Positions 1 to 7,348 of a DNA stretch of 22,593 nt are shown here, one piece after another (position 1 is the first letter of the stretch; each line of letters opens with the position of its first letter). Below the pieces are notes generated by a model. The model searched no databases, was not told the origin of the DNA, and saw nothing but the letters and a program-made list of their open reading frames with translations. A program made the translations under genes and the position numbers. The stretch comes from Lachnospiraceae bacterium (GTDB lineage: Bacteria > Bacillota > Clostridia > Lachnospirales > Lachnospiraceae). The stretch covers positions 1 through 22,593 of the forward strand of contig JAHZHB010000033.1 in assembly GCA_019420465.1 (NCBI GenBank), written 5' to 3'.

Positions 1-696
1 GAGAATCTGAAGAAAGCAGTGGATACATTAATCGTTATCCCGAATGATAAATTATTAGAGGTTGTAGACCGCAGAACAACTATGCCGGAAGCACTGAAGA
101 AGGCAGATGAAGTTCTTCAGCAGGCAGTACAGGGTATCACAGACCTGATCAATCTGCCGGCTCTGATCAACCTCGACTTTGCTGATGTCAAGACGGTTAT
201 GGTTGACAAGGGTGTGGCTCATATCGGTATCGGTGAAGCCAAAGGTGATGACAAGGCTCTCGAGGCTGTACAGCAGGCTGTTGCCAGTCCGCTTCTGGAG
301 ACTACGATCAATGGCGCATCCCATGTTATTATCAATATTTCCGGTGATATCTCCCTTATGGATGCCAACGATGCAGCCAGCTATGTACAGGATCTGGCAG
401 GTGAGGATGCCAATATCATCTTCGGTGCCATGTACGATGATACAGCTGTAGATACAGCCAAGATCACTGTAATCGCTACCGGCCTTGATGATGCCACAGC
501 CAAGATGGCCAGCGTCAAAGATGCACCGGCCAGAAAGAAAGCCGAAGAGAAAAAGCCGGAGGCAGCAGCACAGCCAAAACAGAGTGCTCCGACACTGAAC
601 ATGCCGACATTCTCCATCCCGGCTGCAACACCGATTACCAGCAATGTACAGAAAAAGGACATCCAGATCCCGGATTTCCTGAAAAATAAAAGATAA
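1..696 (+). CDS. ftsZ: Cell division protein FtsZ, C-terminal part (5' end outside window)
   Basis: The reading frame is open from base 1 and encodes the C-terminal half of the tubulin-like GTPase that forms the cytokinetic ring. The first residues, ENLKKAVDTLIVIPNDKLL, are the FtsZ core segment that links the GTP-binding domain to the second domain. The GASHVIINISGD and ANIIFGAMYDD strands belong to the C-terminal activation domain. An Ala/Lys/Pro-rich linker follows, and the protein ends in the conserved tail DIQIPDFLKNKR, which binds FtsA and other membrane tethers. The GTPase signature GGGTGTG lies upstream of the window. The gene runs into a perfect inverted-repeat terminator and converges with sigG. 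Identification is near certain. Confidence 0.97.
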   Translation, partial: ENLKKAVDTLIVIPNDKLLEVVDRRTTMPEALKKADEVLQQAVQGITDLINLPALINLDFADVKTVMVDKGVAHIGIGEAKGDDKALEAVQQAVASPLLETTINGASHVIINISGDISLMDANDAASYVQDLAGEDANIIFGAMYDDTAVDTAKITVIATGLDDATAKMASVKDAPARKKAEEKKPEAAAQPKQSAPTLNMPTFSIPAATPITSNVQKKDIQIPDFLKNKR

Positions 697-706
697 GTAA
701 GCACAT

Positions 707-762
707 AAAGGAGCTGCCATAAAACAGATAAGAAATCATCTGTTTTATGGCAGCTCCTTTTG
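707..762. terminator. Bidirectional rho-independent terminator between ftsZ and sigG
   Basis: A perfect 23-bp inverted repeat (707-729 with 738-760) encloses an 8-base loop. It starts with AAAGGAGC and ends with GCTCCTTTT, so an RNA from either strand ends in a short U-run. It lies between the convergent ftsZ (+) and sigG (-) genes and should insulate both. Confidence 0.93.
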
Positions 763-802
763 TCAGGCATATCAATAATTGATTCAGAGGATCAATTTTG
801 AT

Positions 803-1579
803 TTAACTCAGATACTGTTTCATAGAACGCAATGCCTGTTTTTCCAGCCTGCTGACCTGGGCCTGGGAGATACCGATCTCCCGGGCCACCTCTGTCTGCG
901 TGCGTCCTTCAAAGAAACGCAAGTCTACGATATGTTTTTCTCTGTGATCCAGTCTTTCCATCGCTTCTTTTAAAGACAGATCCTCTACCCAGTTTTCCTC
1001 CCGGTTTTTCCGGTCACTGATCTGATCCATCACATAGAGCATATCCCCACCCTCGGTATATACAGGTTCATACAGGCTCATCGGTGTCTGCATGGCATCC
1101 AGCGCATAGACGATCTCTTCTCTGGAAAGACCCGTTTCCCTTGCCAGTTCATCCAGTGTCGGCTCCTTCTGTCTCTTTTTCATGTACTGTTCTCTGGTGC
1201 TGATCACCTTATAGGCGGTATCTTTCAGGGAACGGCTGACTCTTACGCTGTTATTGTCCCGGAGATACCGGCGGACTTCACCCATTATCATCGGTACAGC
1301 GTACGTTGAAAATTTAACCTGCAGGCTGGTATCAAAATTGTCGATCGCCTTGATCAGTCCGATGCAGCCGATCTGAAACAGATCATCTGCATTTTCGTTG
1401 CTGTTCGAAAAGCGCCGGATTACGCTGAGTACCAGCCGCAGATTTCCTTTGATGTAGTCTTCTCTTGCTGCTTTGTCGCCTGCTTTGGCTTTTTTGAGAA
1501 GTTCTGTTTTTTCTTTCTCATCAAGCACAGGCAGACAAGCTGTATTGACGCCGCAGATTTCCACTTTATGCAATGCCAT
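803..1579 (-). CDS. sigG: RNA polymerase sporulation sigma factor SigG
   Basis: This is the late forespore sigma factor, 258 residues, the usual size. The N terminus MALHKVEICGVNTACLPVL is the SigG signature. Region 2 follows (GNLRLVLSVIRRF, DDLFQIGCIGLIKAIDNFD, FSTYAVPMIMGEVRRYLRD), then region 3 and the region 4 helix-turn-helix TQTEVAREIGISQAQVSRLE. An in-frame upstream start at 1600 exists, but the AGGAGG ribosome site lies between it and the ATG at 1579 with 9-base spacing, so 1579 is preferred. It is downstream of sigE as in Bacillus and Clostridium; a small hairpin and T-rich stretch separate the two, suggesting partly independent expression. Confidence 0.96.
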   Translation of the reverse strand: MALHKVEICGVNTACLPVLDEKEKTELLKKAKAGDKAAREDYIKGNLRLVLSVIRRFSNSNENADDLFQIGCIGLIKAIDNFDTSLQVKFSTYAVPMIMGEVRRYLRDNNSVRVSRSLKDTAYKVISTREQYMKKRQKEPTLDELARETGLSREEIVYALDAMQTPMSLYEPVYTEGGDMLYVMDQISDRKNREENWVEDLSLKEAMERLDHREKHIVDLRFFEGRTQTEVAREIGISQAQVSRLEKQALRSMKQYLS

Positions 1580-1660
1580 AAAAAGAATCCTCCTATCCAT
1601 CGGATAGTAAAATGATTCTCATTTACGTCAGTGAATATACGATGCAGCGAAAAATTTAAA

Positions 1661-1683
1661 AAATAATACGCCTTGACAGGCGT
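1661..1683 (-). terminator. Short terminator after sigE
   Basis: Immediately after the sigE stop, a GC-rich 6-bp stem (ACGCCT/AGGCGT, 1668-1673 with 1678-1683) with a 4-base loop is followed on the minus strand by ATTATTTTTT. It is weak but well formed, and would reduce read-through from the spoIIG transcript into sigG. Confidence 0.6.
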
Positions 1684-2421
1684 TTACTGGTAGCGGGCAA
1701 TATCCTTTTTCAGCTGTTTCATGATCCTTTTTTCCAGCCGGGAAATGTAGGATTGTGATATACCGAGAATATCTGCTACCTCCTTCTGTGTTTTTTCTTT
1801 TCCGTCCGGCATATTGATGCCAAATCGCAGGCAGATGATGGTCTGTTCTCTGCGGCTCAGCCTTTTTATGGCACCTTTTAACAGTCTGCATTCTACTTCC
1901 TGTTCCAGATCCCGGTAGATCAGATCTTCCTCTGTCCCCAGAATATCCGAAAGCAGAAGTTCATTGCCGTCCCAGTCCACATTCAGCGGTTCGTCGATGG
2001 ACACTTCCATACGAAGCTTGCTGTTACGCCTGAGATACATCAGGATTTCGTTTTCAATGCAGCGTGATGCATACGTAGCCAGTTTGATCTTTTTTTCCGG
2101 ATTGAATGAATTGACTGCTTTGATCAGCCCGATCGTACCGATGGAGATCAGATCTTCCGTACCCACACCTGTATTGTCAAATTTCTGAGCTATATACACT
2201 ACCAGTCGCAGATTGTGTTCGATCAGCTGATTTCTGGCATCCTCATCCTGATGGTCGTGAAATTTTCCAATCATTTCTGCTTCTTTATCTGCTGTCAGTG
2301 GTGCCGGCAATATGTCGGTTCCTCCTATGTAGCAGATTTCACCTGTTTTCTGTATCTGTATTCTGGTAAAACCGGGAAAATATCCCCTTGAACGTTCTCT
2401 GCCGATTGCATACCCTGCCAT
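1684..2421 (-). CDS. sigE: RNA polymerase sporulation sigma factor SigE (pro-sigma-E)
   Basis: This is the early mother-cell sigma factor, 245 residues including an N-terminal pro-sequence. Region 2 motifs are NLRLVVYIAQKFDNTG, EDLISIGTIGLIKAVNSF and KLATYASRCIENEILMYLR. The region 4 helix-turn-helix is TQKEVADILGISQSYISRLEKR. The frame stays open upstream to 2610, but that stretch overlaps spoIIGA. The GGGAGGA site at about 2428-2434 supports the ATG at 2421 (MAGYAIG); the ATG at 2427 sits too close to it. The stop of spoIIGA at 2424 is only 2 bases before this start, so translation is probably coupled. In the known system pro-sigma-E is activated by SpoIIGA cleavage. Confidence 0.95.
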   Translation of the reverse strand: MAGYAIGRERSRGYFPGFTRIQIQKTGEICYIGGTDILPAPLTADKEAEMIGKFHDHQDEDARNQLIEHNLRLVVYIAQKFDNTGVGTEDLISIGTIGLIKAVNSFNPEKKIKLATYASRCIENEILMYLRRNSKLRMEVSIDEPLNVDWDGNELLLSDILGTEEDLIYRDLEQEVECRLLKGAIKRLSRREQTIICLRFGINMPDGKEKTQKEVADILGISQSYISRLEKRIMKQLKKDIARYQ

Positions 2422-2423
2422 GC

Positions 2424-3005
2424 TCATTCCTCCCTTTTTCGCAAAACATCCGGATTCAGTATGATCTGATACGCCCGCCCAAAGAGCAGGCTGCTGTCGG
2501 CTACAGCAATATGCGGATGCATGGTTTTTCTTTTGCTTCTGTTTTTTTGGACAACCAGATATTCCGCCGTAAAGACAAGTGCAATACCATCGGGACAGCC
2601 CAGACTGCAAAAAGCCAGATAATGCAGGCCGAGCCTTTCATCATTTACACCCTCACGCAAATAACTCTGTAGCTTATCTTCCAGCGCGGGAAGCTGTCGC
2701 TTCATCACATTTTTGTCCATCACACATACCGGTTTTTTCTCTGTACCGTCATACAGACAGTTGCCTGTATCCACAAGCCCCTTCAGCCATATGTGTTCTC
2801 CGCAGACAGCCAGACAGATATCTTGTATCTCTCTTTTGGTACAAAAAGCATGGTGTGCTGCTATCTTTTTGCCGACAGCATATATGCCTGCAGCGGTCAG
2901 AAGAGAGCACACTGTGTTTTTGATTCTGTGCTTTTTTCCTTCGCAATGCTTTCCTTTGGTCTGCCAACTTTTCCCTACATACAAAAAGCACCTCACCATT
3001 TCCAC
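2424..3005 (-). CDS. spoIIGA: SpoIIGA-like pro-sigma-E protease, lacking the N-terminal membrane domain
   Basis: The frame encodes at most 193 residues and ends 2 bases before sigE. Residues 73-86 (WLKGLVDTGNCLYD) carry the aspartic-protease motif DTGN with catalytic Asp79. The tail SSLLFGRAYQIILNP fits SpoIIGA C termini. Bacillus SpoIIGA has about 300 residues, with several membrane segments before a catalytic Asp near position 183. Here only one short hydrophobic stretch (about 31-45) precedes it, and the frame closes upstream at a TAG at 3036-3038. No membrane-domain remnant was seen in the other minus-strand frames between the promoter and this domain. The start is uncertain (GTG 3005 or ATG 2999, both with weak ribosome sites). 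It may be a divergent short form or a decayed gene. Confidence 0.75.
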   Translation of the reverse strand: MEMVRCFLYVGKSWQTKGKHCEGKKHRIKNTVCSLLTAAGIYAVGKKIAAHHAFCTKREIQDICLAVCGEHIWLKGLVDTGNCLYDGTEKKPVCVMDKNVMKRQLPALEDKLQSYLREGVNDERLGLHYLAFCSLGCPDGIALVFTAEYLVVQKNRSKRKTMHPHIAVADSSLLFGRAYQIILNPDVLRKREE

Positions 3006-3061
3006 GACAGAATGACTCTGTTGTCCAGATGCATTCTATTATAGAAAGGATGAGGTGCTTT
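2984..3061. repeat. Separated inverted repeat AAAGCACCTCA / TGAGGTGCTTT
   Basis: An 11-bp exact inverted repeat has arms at 2985-2995 and 3051-3061, about 55 bases apart. One arm covers the first codons of the spoIIGA frame and the other lies in the promoter spacer. No function is assigned; the GAGGTG core also resembles a ribosome site, so chance or a rearrangement footprint are both possible. Confidence 0.4.
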
Positions 3062-3114
3062 ATTTGTCAAAACAGCGCACCGGAACTGGAAAAGAACTCG
3101 ACAATATCCGACAA
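3038..3114 (-). promoter_or_regulatory. spoIIG-type promoter with two Spo0A-like boxes
   Basis: On the minus strand, TTGACA (3070-3065) and TATAAT (3043-3038) are both perfect but 21 bases apart. The Bacillus subtilis spoIIG promoter is known for a similarly over-long spacer (22 bp) and needs Spo0A. Upstream, TTGTCGGA (3114-3107) and TTGTCGAG (3104-3097) lie 10 bases apart and match the 0A-box core TGTCGAA with one or two changes. The arrangement fits Spo0A~P activation of spoIIGA-sigE. Confidence 0.7.
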
Positions 3115-3305
3115 TGTTTTGAAGAAAGAAATAATGTAGTTTCGAAATATTATCTTTTATATAGAAGGCGGATAGTTTGTCAGAAGAGGATACATATCCG
3201 ATACATTAATGAAGAAAAATTAAAAAAAGGAAAAAAGATGGAAACCTTCCGGACATTGTGCTATCATATGACCGACAACCAAGTAAGTGTTAAAGAGGAG
3301 GAAAT
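3115..3305. other. AT-rich intergenic region upstream of the L,D-transpeptidase
   Basis: Together with the spoIIG promoter this makes a gene-free stretch of 300 bases between divergent genes. No convincing ORF was seen. A weak sigma-A candidate for the + strand is TTGTCA (3177-3182) with a GATACATT -10 region near 3200-3207. The strong ribosome site GAGGAGGAA (3296-3304) immediately precedes the next gene. Confidence 0.4.
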
Positions 3306-5063
3306 ATGGAAAACAAACACAGCTTACACAAAGCCGTTGGTCGTCTTGTGACAGCTTCTCTGATGCTGATGCTGACTTTTGTTCTTTCTGTGACAGGTGT
3401 CCATGCCGATGCCTGTACGACACAGGCGCTGGTAAATACAACGCAGGATACAGTCCGCATCCAGGCTGCACATGTGGAAGACCATGGTGTGACAAGAGAT
3501 GTAGTGGCACAGGTATATTATGGTGCAGACGGTATGGGAAAGATGAGTTCCTTCCCGATGATCTATGATCAGACACAGAAGGTCTGGACAGTAGATATCA
3601 AGCTTGCTGATCTGCAGACACAGAAAACCGGCCAGTACTTCTATATGGTACAGGGAGCCAATGCAAGCGGCGCTCCGGTACAGCTGGCAAACGGAAGCTT
3701 TAATATCAGCCAGTCCGCACTTGCCGTAAAAGGTACAGGTGCCAATGGTACCAAAGCTACCTTCAATGCCGTAGTAACAGGCCTTGAAAATACCACGGAT
3801 GTTGCCAGTGTGACGGTAACAGCTACGAGCAAGACAAACATGAGCTATACCTATGCTGCTGTCAGACAGGCAAACGGCACATATGTAGCCGTTGTAGATG
3901 TCAACAATCACGGTTTCTCCCGTGGCCAGTATACGTTAAGTGCCAGTGTGGTTCTGACAAACGGACTGACAGGTACAGTAAACGGCACCTATACATTTAA
4001 TCCGAAGAACCTTTTCCGGATGAAGGATTACAGCACCACAAAGAAAGCTTTCTATGTGTACAACCCTTCAAAAAAAGGAACTATCACCTATGAGGTATGG
4101 TCCAAAACCAAAGGTCAGGATGACAAAAAGAAATACACAGCCAAAAAGAAAAATGGTTACTATTATGCAACGATCGATCTGAAAAAACTGAAACATACCG
4201 GTACAGCCTATGTTCGTGTAAAGATCAAAGGCAAAAAGGTTGGCAAAGATTTCAGCTTTACCGTGAATACTGCAACAGCTGGTACAGACAGTAATAAAGG
4301 TGGCGGTACAGCTGCTACAGGAAAAAAGAATGGCTGGTCATACGAAAAATACAATGGCAAGACCTATAAGTTCTATTATGAGAATGGTAAGAAACTGACA
4401 GATCTGACAAACAAAGTCAGCCTGGGACGTCTTTCCATGGAACTGAACCGCGCAGCCGGTGTTGTTACTGTATATGCTTATGATTCAGAGACATCCAGCT
4501 ACTGTATTCCGGTTAAGGCATTTACTGTTTCTGTAGGACGTAATATCTCCAGTAACAGCACATCCAAGGGACTGACTTTAAGTTCATCTTTCACACCGCT
4601 TGGCACATACTCGGTATGCTCCAATGGTGTGGCAGTGAAATATTCCTTAAAGCCGATGCATGAGCCGGATGGCAGCACAGTTTACGCAAGATGGGCAACA
4701 CATGTTGTCGGAAATGTATACTTCCATGCGATCGCCGTAGGCAGCAGGTCCCACAAGGCACTCAACTACAAGACCTACAACAGGCTGGGATCTCCGGCTT
4801 CTGCAGGATGTATCCGTATGACAGTGGCAGACGCCAAATGGATCTATGATCATGCCGGCACAGGTACGGCAGTCAAGGTTGTCAAGGGAAGCTCCAAGAC
4901 TCCGGGACCGCTTGGTAAACCGGCGACGATCAAGATCAAATCCTCCAAGGTCAAATATGACCCGACGGATCCGGGAATTTCTGATTCTGCCAAGGCAAAA
5001 GATTACAAGGCCAAGAGAATCTCCGGTTACATGAAGAAAAACGGAACAAAGGTTGGTTATTAA
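3306..5063 (+). CDS. Secreted L,D-transpeptidase (YkuD) with Bsp-like repeats
   Basis: This 585-residue exported protein is predicted to form 3-3 crosslinks or attach proteins in peptidoglycan. Residues 1-36 are a signal peptide: a basic N terminus, a hydrophobic core around 13-30, and a likely cut after VHADA. Residues about 47-135, 150-232 and 243-320 look like three beta-rich repeats; the first resembles the GBS Bsp-like repeat (PF08481). A Gly/Lys linker leads to the YkuD catalytic domain (about 373-525). That domain carries His474 in YFHAIAVGS and the active-site motif SAGCIRM with Cys502. The C terminus is Lys-rich with no LPXTG or membrane anchor. It is monocistronic, between the spoIIG promoter region and a strong terminator. 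Catalytic class is secure; the repeats are a weaker assignment. Confidence 0.9.
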   Translation: MENKHSLHKAVGRLVTASLMLMLTFVLSVTGVHADACTTQALVNTTQDTVRIQAAHVEDHGVTRDVVAQVYYGADGMGKMSSFPMIYDQTQKVWTVDIKLADLQTQKTGQYFYMVQGANASGAPVQLANGSFNISQSALAVKGTGANGTKATFNAVVTGLENTTDVASVTVTATSKTNMSYTYAAVRQANGTYVAVVDVNNHGFSRGQYTLSASVVLTNGLTGTVNGTYTFNPKNLFRMKDYSTTKKAFYVYNPSKKGTITYEVWSKTKGQDDKKKYTAKKKNGYYYATIDLKKLKHTGTAYVRVKIKGKKVGKDFSFTVNTATAGTDSNKGGGTAATGKKNGWSYEKYNGKTYKFYYENGKKLTDLTNKVSLGRLSMELNRAAGVVTVYAYDSETSSYCIPVKAFTVSVGRNISSNSTSKGLTLSSSFTPLGTYSVCSNGVAVKYSLKPMHEPDGSTVYARWATHVVGNVYFHAIAVGSRSHKALNYKTYNRLGSPASAGCIRMTVADAKWIYDHAGTGTAVKVVKGSSKTPGPLGKPATIKIKSSKVKYDPTDPGISDSAKAKDYKAKRISGYMKKNGTKVGY

Positions 5064-5072
5064 GCTGACATG

Positions 5073-5114
5073 AAAAAACCGCACAGACAGGAACAGCGTC
5101 TGTGCGGTTTTTTT
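5073..5114. terminator. Strong terminator after the L,D-transpeptidase
   Basis: A 16-bp stem (5073-5088 with 5098-5113) starts with A6 and ends with a T7 run around a 9-base loop. The A-run and T-run make it effective in both directions, which suits the convergent PHP gene ending at 5149. Confidence 0.93.
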
Positions 5115-5148
5115 GCTTTTGTCATGCATATAAAAACTGCTGCAGGCA

Positions 5149-5862
5149 TCAGCCATGCAGCAGAAAACGTTTTAACTCGGTTGGATTGGTATTCAGGATC
5201 AGCTGTTCAGGAATGTCGCATTCCCTCAGGTAGGGTTCGATGCAGGAAAAATCACCAATATGATCCGGTCCGTGACTGTCGCTGGATAAAAGAATCGGAT
5301 GATCGTATTTTTTGCACAGCGTCAGGATGCGGCGGACGTTATCCCTGGTGTCTCCACGGTAACCAGTGGGAGAGAGGGAGCTGTTATTGATCTCAAGAAG
5401 AACATGATAGCGGACAGCTGCCTCGACCAGAGCATCATAATCTGCCGGAAAATGGGCATCATCACAATGACCGATGACAGAAACATAAGGGTTTTTCATG
5501 GCACCGATATAGGCTGCGGTATTTTCTTCAGTTGTGCCCGGGTGTATATTGGGACGATGCATGCTGGCGATGGCGTAGTCCAGACCGGACAGGGTAACGG
5601 GATCCATGTCCACCTTTCCGGTGTAATCCAAGATGTTCAGCTCGATACCGTATAAAAGCTCTATGCCACAGCGCATGCGGGGCGCCATGGACAGACTGCG
5701 GAAATAGGAAACCGTACCTGCGCACATCGTAGAAGGTGCGTGGTCGGATATACCAAGCAGTGTGAGATGGTGTCTCGCAGCTGCCTTTGCCTGGTCGGCG
5801 ATCGTGGCCTGTGTGCCGTGTCCGCTGGCAATGGAATGTGTATGAATATCAGCGTAATACAT
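5149..5862 (-). CDS. PHP-domain phosphatase, YcdX-like
   Basis: This 237-residue protein is a polymerase-and-histidinol-phosphatase fold metallohydrolase. Metal-binding motifs run along the chain: DIHTHSIASGH (residues 5-15), GISDHAPS (37-44), the Glu in GIELNIL (about 74), SMHRPNI, VIGHCDD and LSSDSHGPDHIG. The SIASGH variant and the length of about 240 fit the YcdX family rather than HisK histidinol phosphatase. The natural substrate is unknown. GGAGC lies about 8 bases before the ATG. It is divergent from the microcompartment operon with a 269-base gap. No functional link to its neighbours is evident. Confidence 0.85.
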   Translation of the reverse strand: MYYADIHTHSIASGHGTQATIADQAKAAARHHLTLLGISDHAPSTMCAGTVSYFRSLSMAPRMRCGIELLYGIELNILDYTGKVDMDPVTLSGLDYAIASMHRPNIHPGTTEENTAAYIGAMKNPYVSVIGHCDDAHFPADYDALVEAAVRYHVLLEINNSSLSPTGYRGDTRDNVRRILTLCKKYDHPILLSSDSHGPDHIGDFSCIEPYLRECDIPEQLILNTNPTELKRFLLHG

Positions 5863-5947
5863 AGGTATTTGCTCCTGTAAAAATACTTTCGGAATCTACA
5901 TTCAAAGTATGCGGCAAACTGTGAAAAAAGTCAATAGATGATCGTAG

Positions 5948-6015
5948 AAACCACATAAAACAAAAAGGAAAAAACGAAAAACAACGTTCAAAACAACATA
6001 AAACAATAAAAACAG
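5948..6015 (+). repeat. A-rich tract with repeated AAAACAA upstream of BMC promoter 1
   Basis: AAAACAA occurs at 5957, 5978, 5990 and 6000, with AAAACAG at 6009. The tract begins with AAACCACATAA (5948-5958), which recurs exactly at 7844-7854 upstream of the second promoter. It ends 23 bases before the -35. It could be an UP-like or regulator-binding region. A-richness alone could produce some of these matches. Confidence 0.4.
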
Positions 6016-6024
6016 ACTGAAAAG

Positions 6025-6082
6025 TTATGCTCTCATTGTTGACTTTGCTATGCCGATAAGCTATAATGTATAACGAGCATAA
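6025..6082. promoter_or_regulatory. Inverted repeat TTATGCTC / GAGCATAA flanking promoter 1
   Basis: TTATGCTC (6025-6032) and its exact complement GAGCATAA (6075-6082) have centres 50 bases apart and bracket the -35 and -10. Such placement suits a repressor operator pair. The DeoR-family protein encoded at 15997 is a candidate ligand, by inference only. Confidence 0.4.
6039..6067 (+). promoter_or_regulatory. Sigma-A promoter 1 of the microcompartment locus
   Basis: TTGACT (6039-6044), a 17-base spacer and TATAAT (6062-6067) differ from consensus at one base. The predicted start near 6074 gives a leader of about 58 bases to the activase start at 6132. Confidence 0.88.
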
Positions 6083-6131
6083 AGTCTAATATGTTATTCT
6101 ATGGTCGAGAAAAAATCACGGAGGTTGCGTT

Positions 6132-6923
6132 ATGAGTTATCTGGATACAAAAGGACGAATATTTGATATCCAGCGTTTTTCAGTCCACGATGGTCCGGGT
6201 ATCCGCACGATCGTATTTCTGAAAGGCTGTCCGTTGCGCTGCCAGTGGTGCTGTAATCCCGAATCCCAGTCCCGGGAGATCGAGACGATGCGGGTACAGG
6301 GAGAGACAAAGATCATAGGGCGTGATGTGACGGTTGCCGAGGTCATGGAAACGGTCGAAAAGGACAGATCGTATTACCGCAGGACCGGCGGCGGACTGAC
6401 ACTTTCGGGTGGTGAGTCCACGATGCAGCCGGAGTTTGCCAGAGACCTTCTGCAGGCGGCCAAGATGTCCGGTATAGGTACGGCGATGGAGAGCATGGGA
6501 TGCTGTCCGTTCCGCAACCTGGAGATGATCCTGCCGTGGCTGGATACATATCTGATGGATATTAAACATACCGATCCGGAAAAACACAAAGCCTTTACCG
6601 GTGCCAGAAATGATCTGATGCTGGAAAATGCCAAAAAGGTTGCTGTTTCCGGGATGACCAATCTGGTCATCCGTGTTCCGGTGATCCCGACCTTCAACGA
6701 TACGAAGAAAGAGATCCAGGACATTGCCGTATTTGCCGACCAGCTTCCGGGTGTGAAGAAGATCCATCTGCTGCCTTATCACAGACTGGGCAGTGACAAG
6801 TATATAGGTCTCGACCGTGTCTATAAGATGGACGAGATCGTACCGCCGGAAAATGACCACATGCAGATGCTCAAAGATGCAGTCGAGATGGTATCTGATC
6901 TCGAATGCCAGATCGGTGGCTGA
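6132..6923 (+). CDS. Glycyl-radical enzyme activating enzyme (radical SAM, PflA-like)
   Basis: This 263-residue radical SAM protein should install the glycyl radical on a partner enzyme, using SAM and a [4Fe-4S] cluster. The N-terminal VHDGPGIRTIVFLKGCPLRC motif leads into the cluster ligands Cys33, Cys37 and Cys40 (CX3CX2C). The GGGLTLSGGE segment binds SAM. Many activases of this family carry a two-cluster ferredoxin insert after the first cluster; here the chain passes directly from CCNPESQ to VTVAEVMETV, so it is the short form. GGAGG lies 7 bases before the ATG. First gene after promoter 1 and upstream of a shell gene, it implies a B12-independent dehydratase as partner. That partner is not in this window, so whether it is a diol dehydratase is inferred from the pathway context. 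Confidence 0.93.
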   Translation: MSYLDTKGRIFDIQRFSVHDGPGIRTIVFLKGCPLRCQWCCNPESQSREIETMRVQGETKIIGRDVTVAEVMETVEKDRSYYRRTGGGLTLSGGESTMQPEFARDLLQAAKMSGIGTAMESMGCCPFRNLEMILPWLDTYLMDIKHTDPEKHKAFTGARNDLMLENAKKVAVSGMTNLVIRVPVIPTFNDTKKEIQDIAVFADQLPGVKKIHLLPYHRLGSDKYIGLDRVYKMDEIVPPENDHMQMLKDAVEMVSDLECQIGG

Positions 6924-6968
6924 TACAGCTGATCTGAAACGCGGCGATTTGCCGCAGGAGGAAGAAAT

Positions 6969-7346
6969 ATGGGATACACAGACAACATGAGCCCTGAACT
7001 CAAACAGAGAATCGTCCAGGAACTTGTTCCTGGTAAACAGATCTCCCTGGCACATATCATTGCCAATCCGGACAGGATCATGTATGAAAAACTGGGACTG
7101 GATCCTTCTGTCGATTATGCCAAATCGGCGATCGGTATCCTGACAGTCAGTCCGGCGGAGACAGCGATCATCATGGGCGATATTGCTGTAAAATCTTCCG
7201 GTATCGATCTTGGGTTTGTTGACAGATTCAGCGGCAGCCTGATCATCACAGGTACAGTGTCCGAGGTGGAAGCTTCGGTCAATGCGATCCTCGACTATGT
7301 GGGCAATACACTTGGCTTTACTGTCTGCCCGGTAACGAGAACCTGA
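6969..7346 (+). CDS. pduU: Microcompartment shell protein, permuted BMC-H (PduU/EutS type)
   Basis: This 125-residue hexameric shell protein belongs to the circularly permuted BMC-H group. The N-terminal RIVQELVPGKQISLAHIIANP is characteristic of PduU/EutS and builds the beta-barrel cap over the pore. The BMC core follows (SAIGILTVSPAETAIIMGDIA, GSLIITGTVSEVEASVNAIL). AGGAGG sits just before the start and directly after a small GCGGC/GCCGC hairpin (6941-6955). Cotranscribed with the activase and a PduV-like GTPase, the usual partner of this shell type. PduU and EutS cannot be separated by eye. Confidence 0.93.
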   Translation: MGYTDNMSPELKQRIVQELVPGKQISLAHIIANPDRIMYEKLGLDPSVDYAKSAIGILTVSPAETAIIMGDIAVKSSGIDLGFVDRFSGSLIITGTVSEVEASVNAILDYVGNTLGFTVCPVTRT

Positions 7347-7348
7347 TC

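Noticed and set aside
3050..3139. Small plus-strand frame starting MRCFICQN within the spoIIG promoter region
   Set aside because: Only 29 codons, overlaps promoter elements, and the GAAAGG before its ATG is too close to act as a ribosome site.
5957..6015. AAAACAA series as a CRISPR or phage repeat array
   Set aside because: Units are only 7 bases, spacing is irregular (21, 12, 10, 9) and there are no spacer-like inserts; A-richness is a sufficient explanation.
6180..7055. Minus-strand frame spanning the activase and the next gap
   Set aside because: It covers a certain radical SAM gene and its downstream gene start, has no family motif and no initiation signals.
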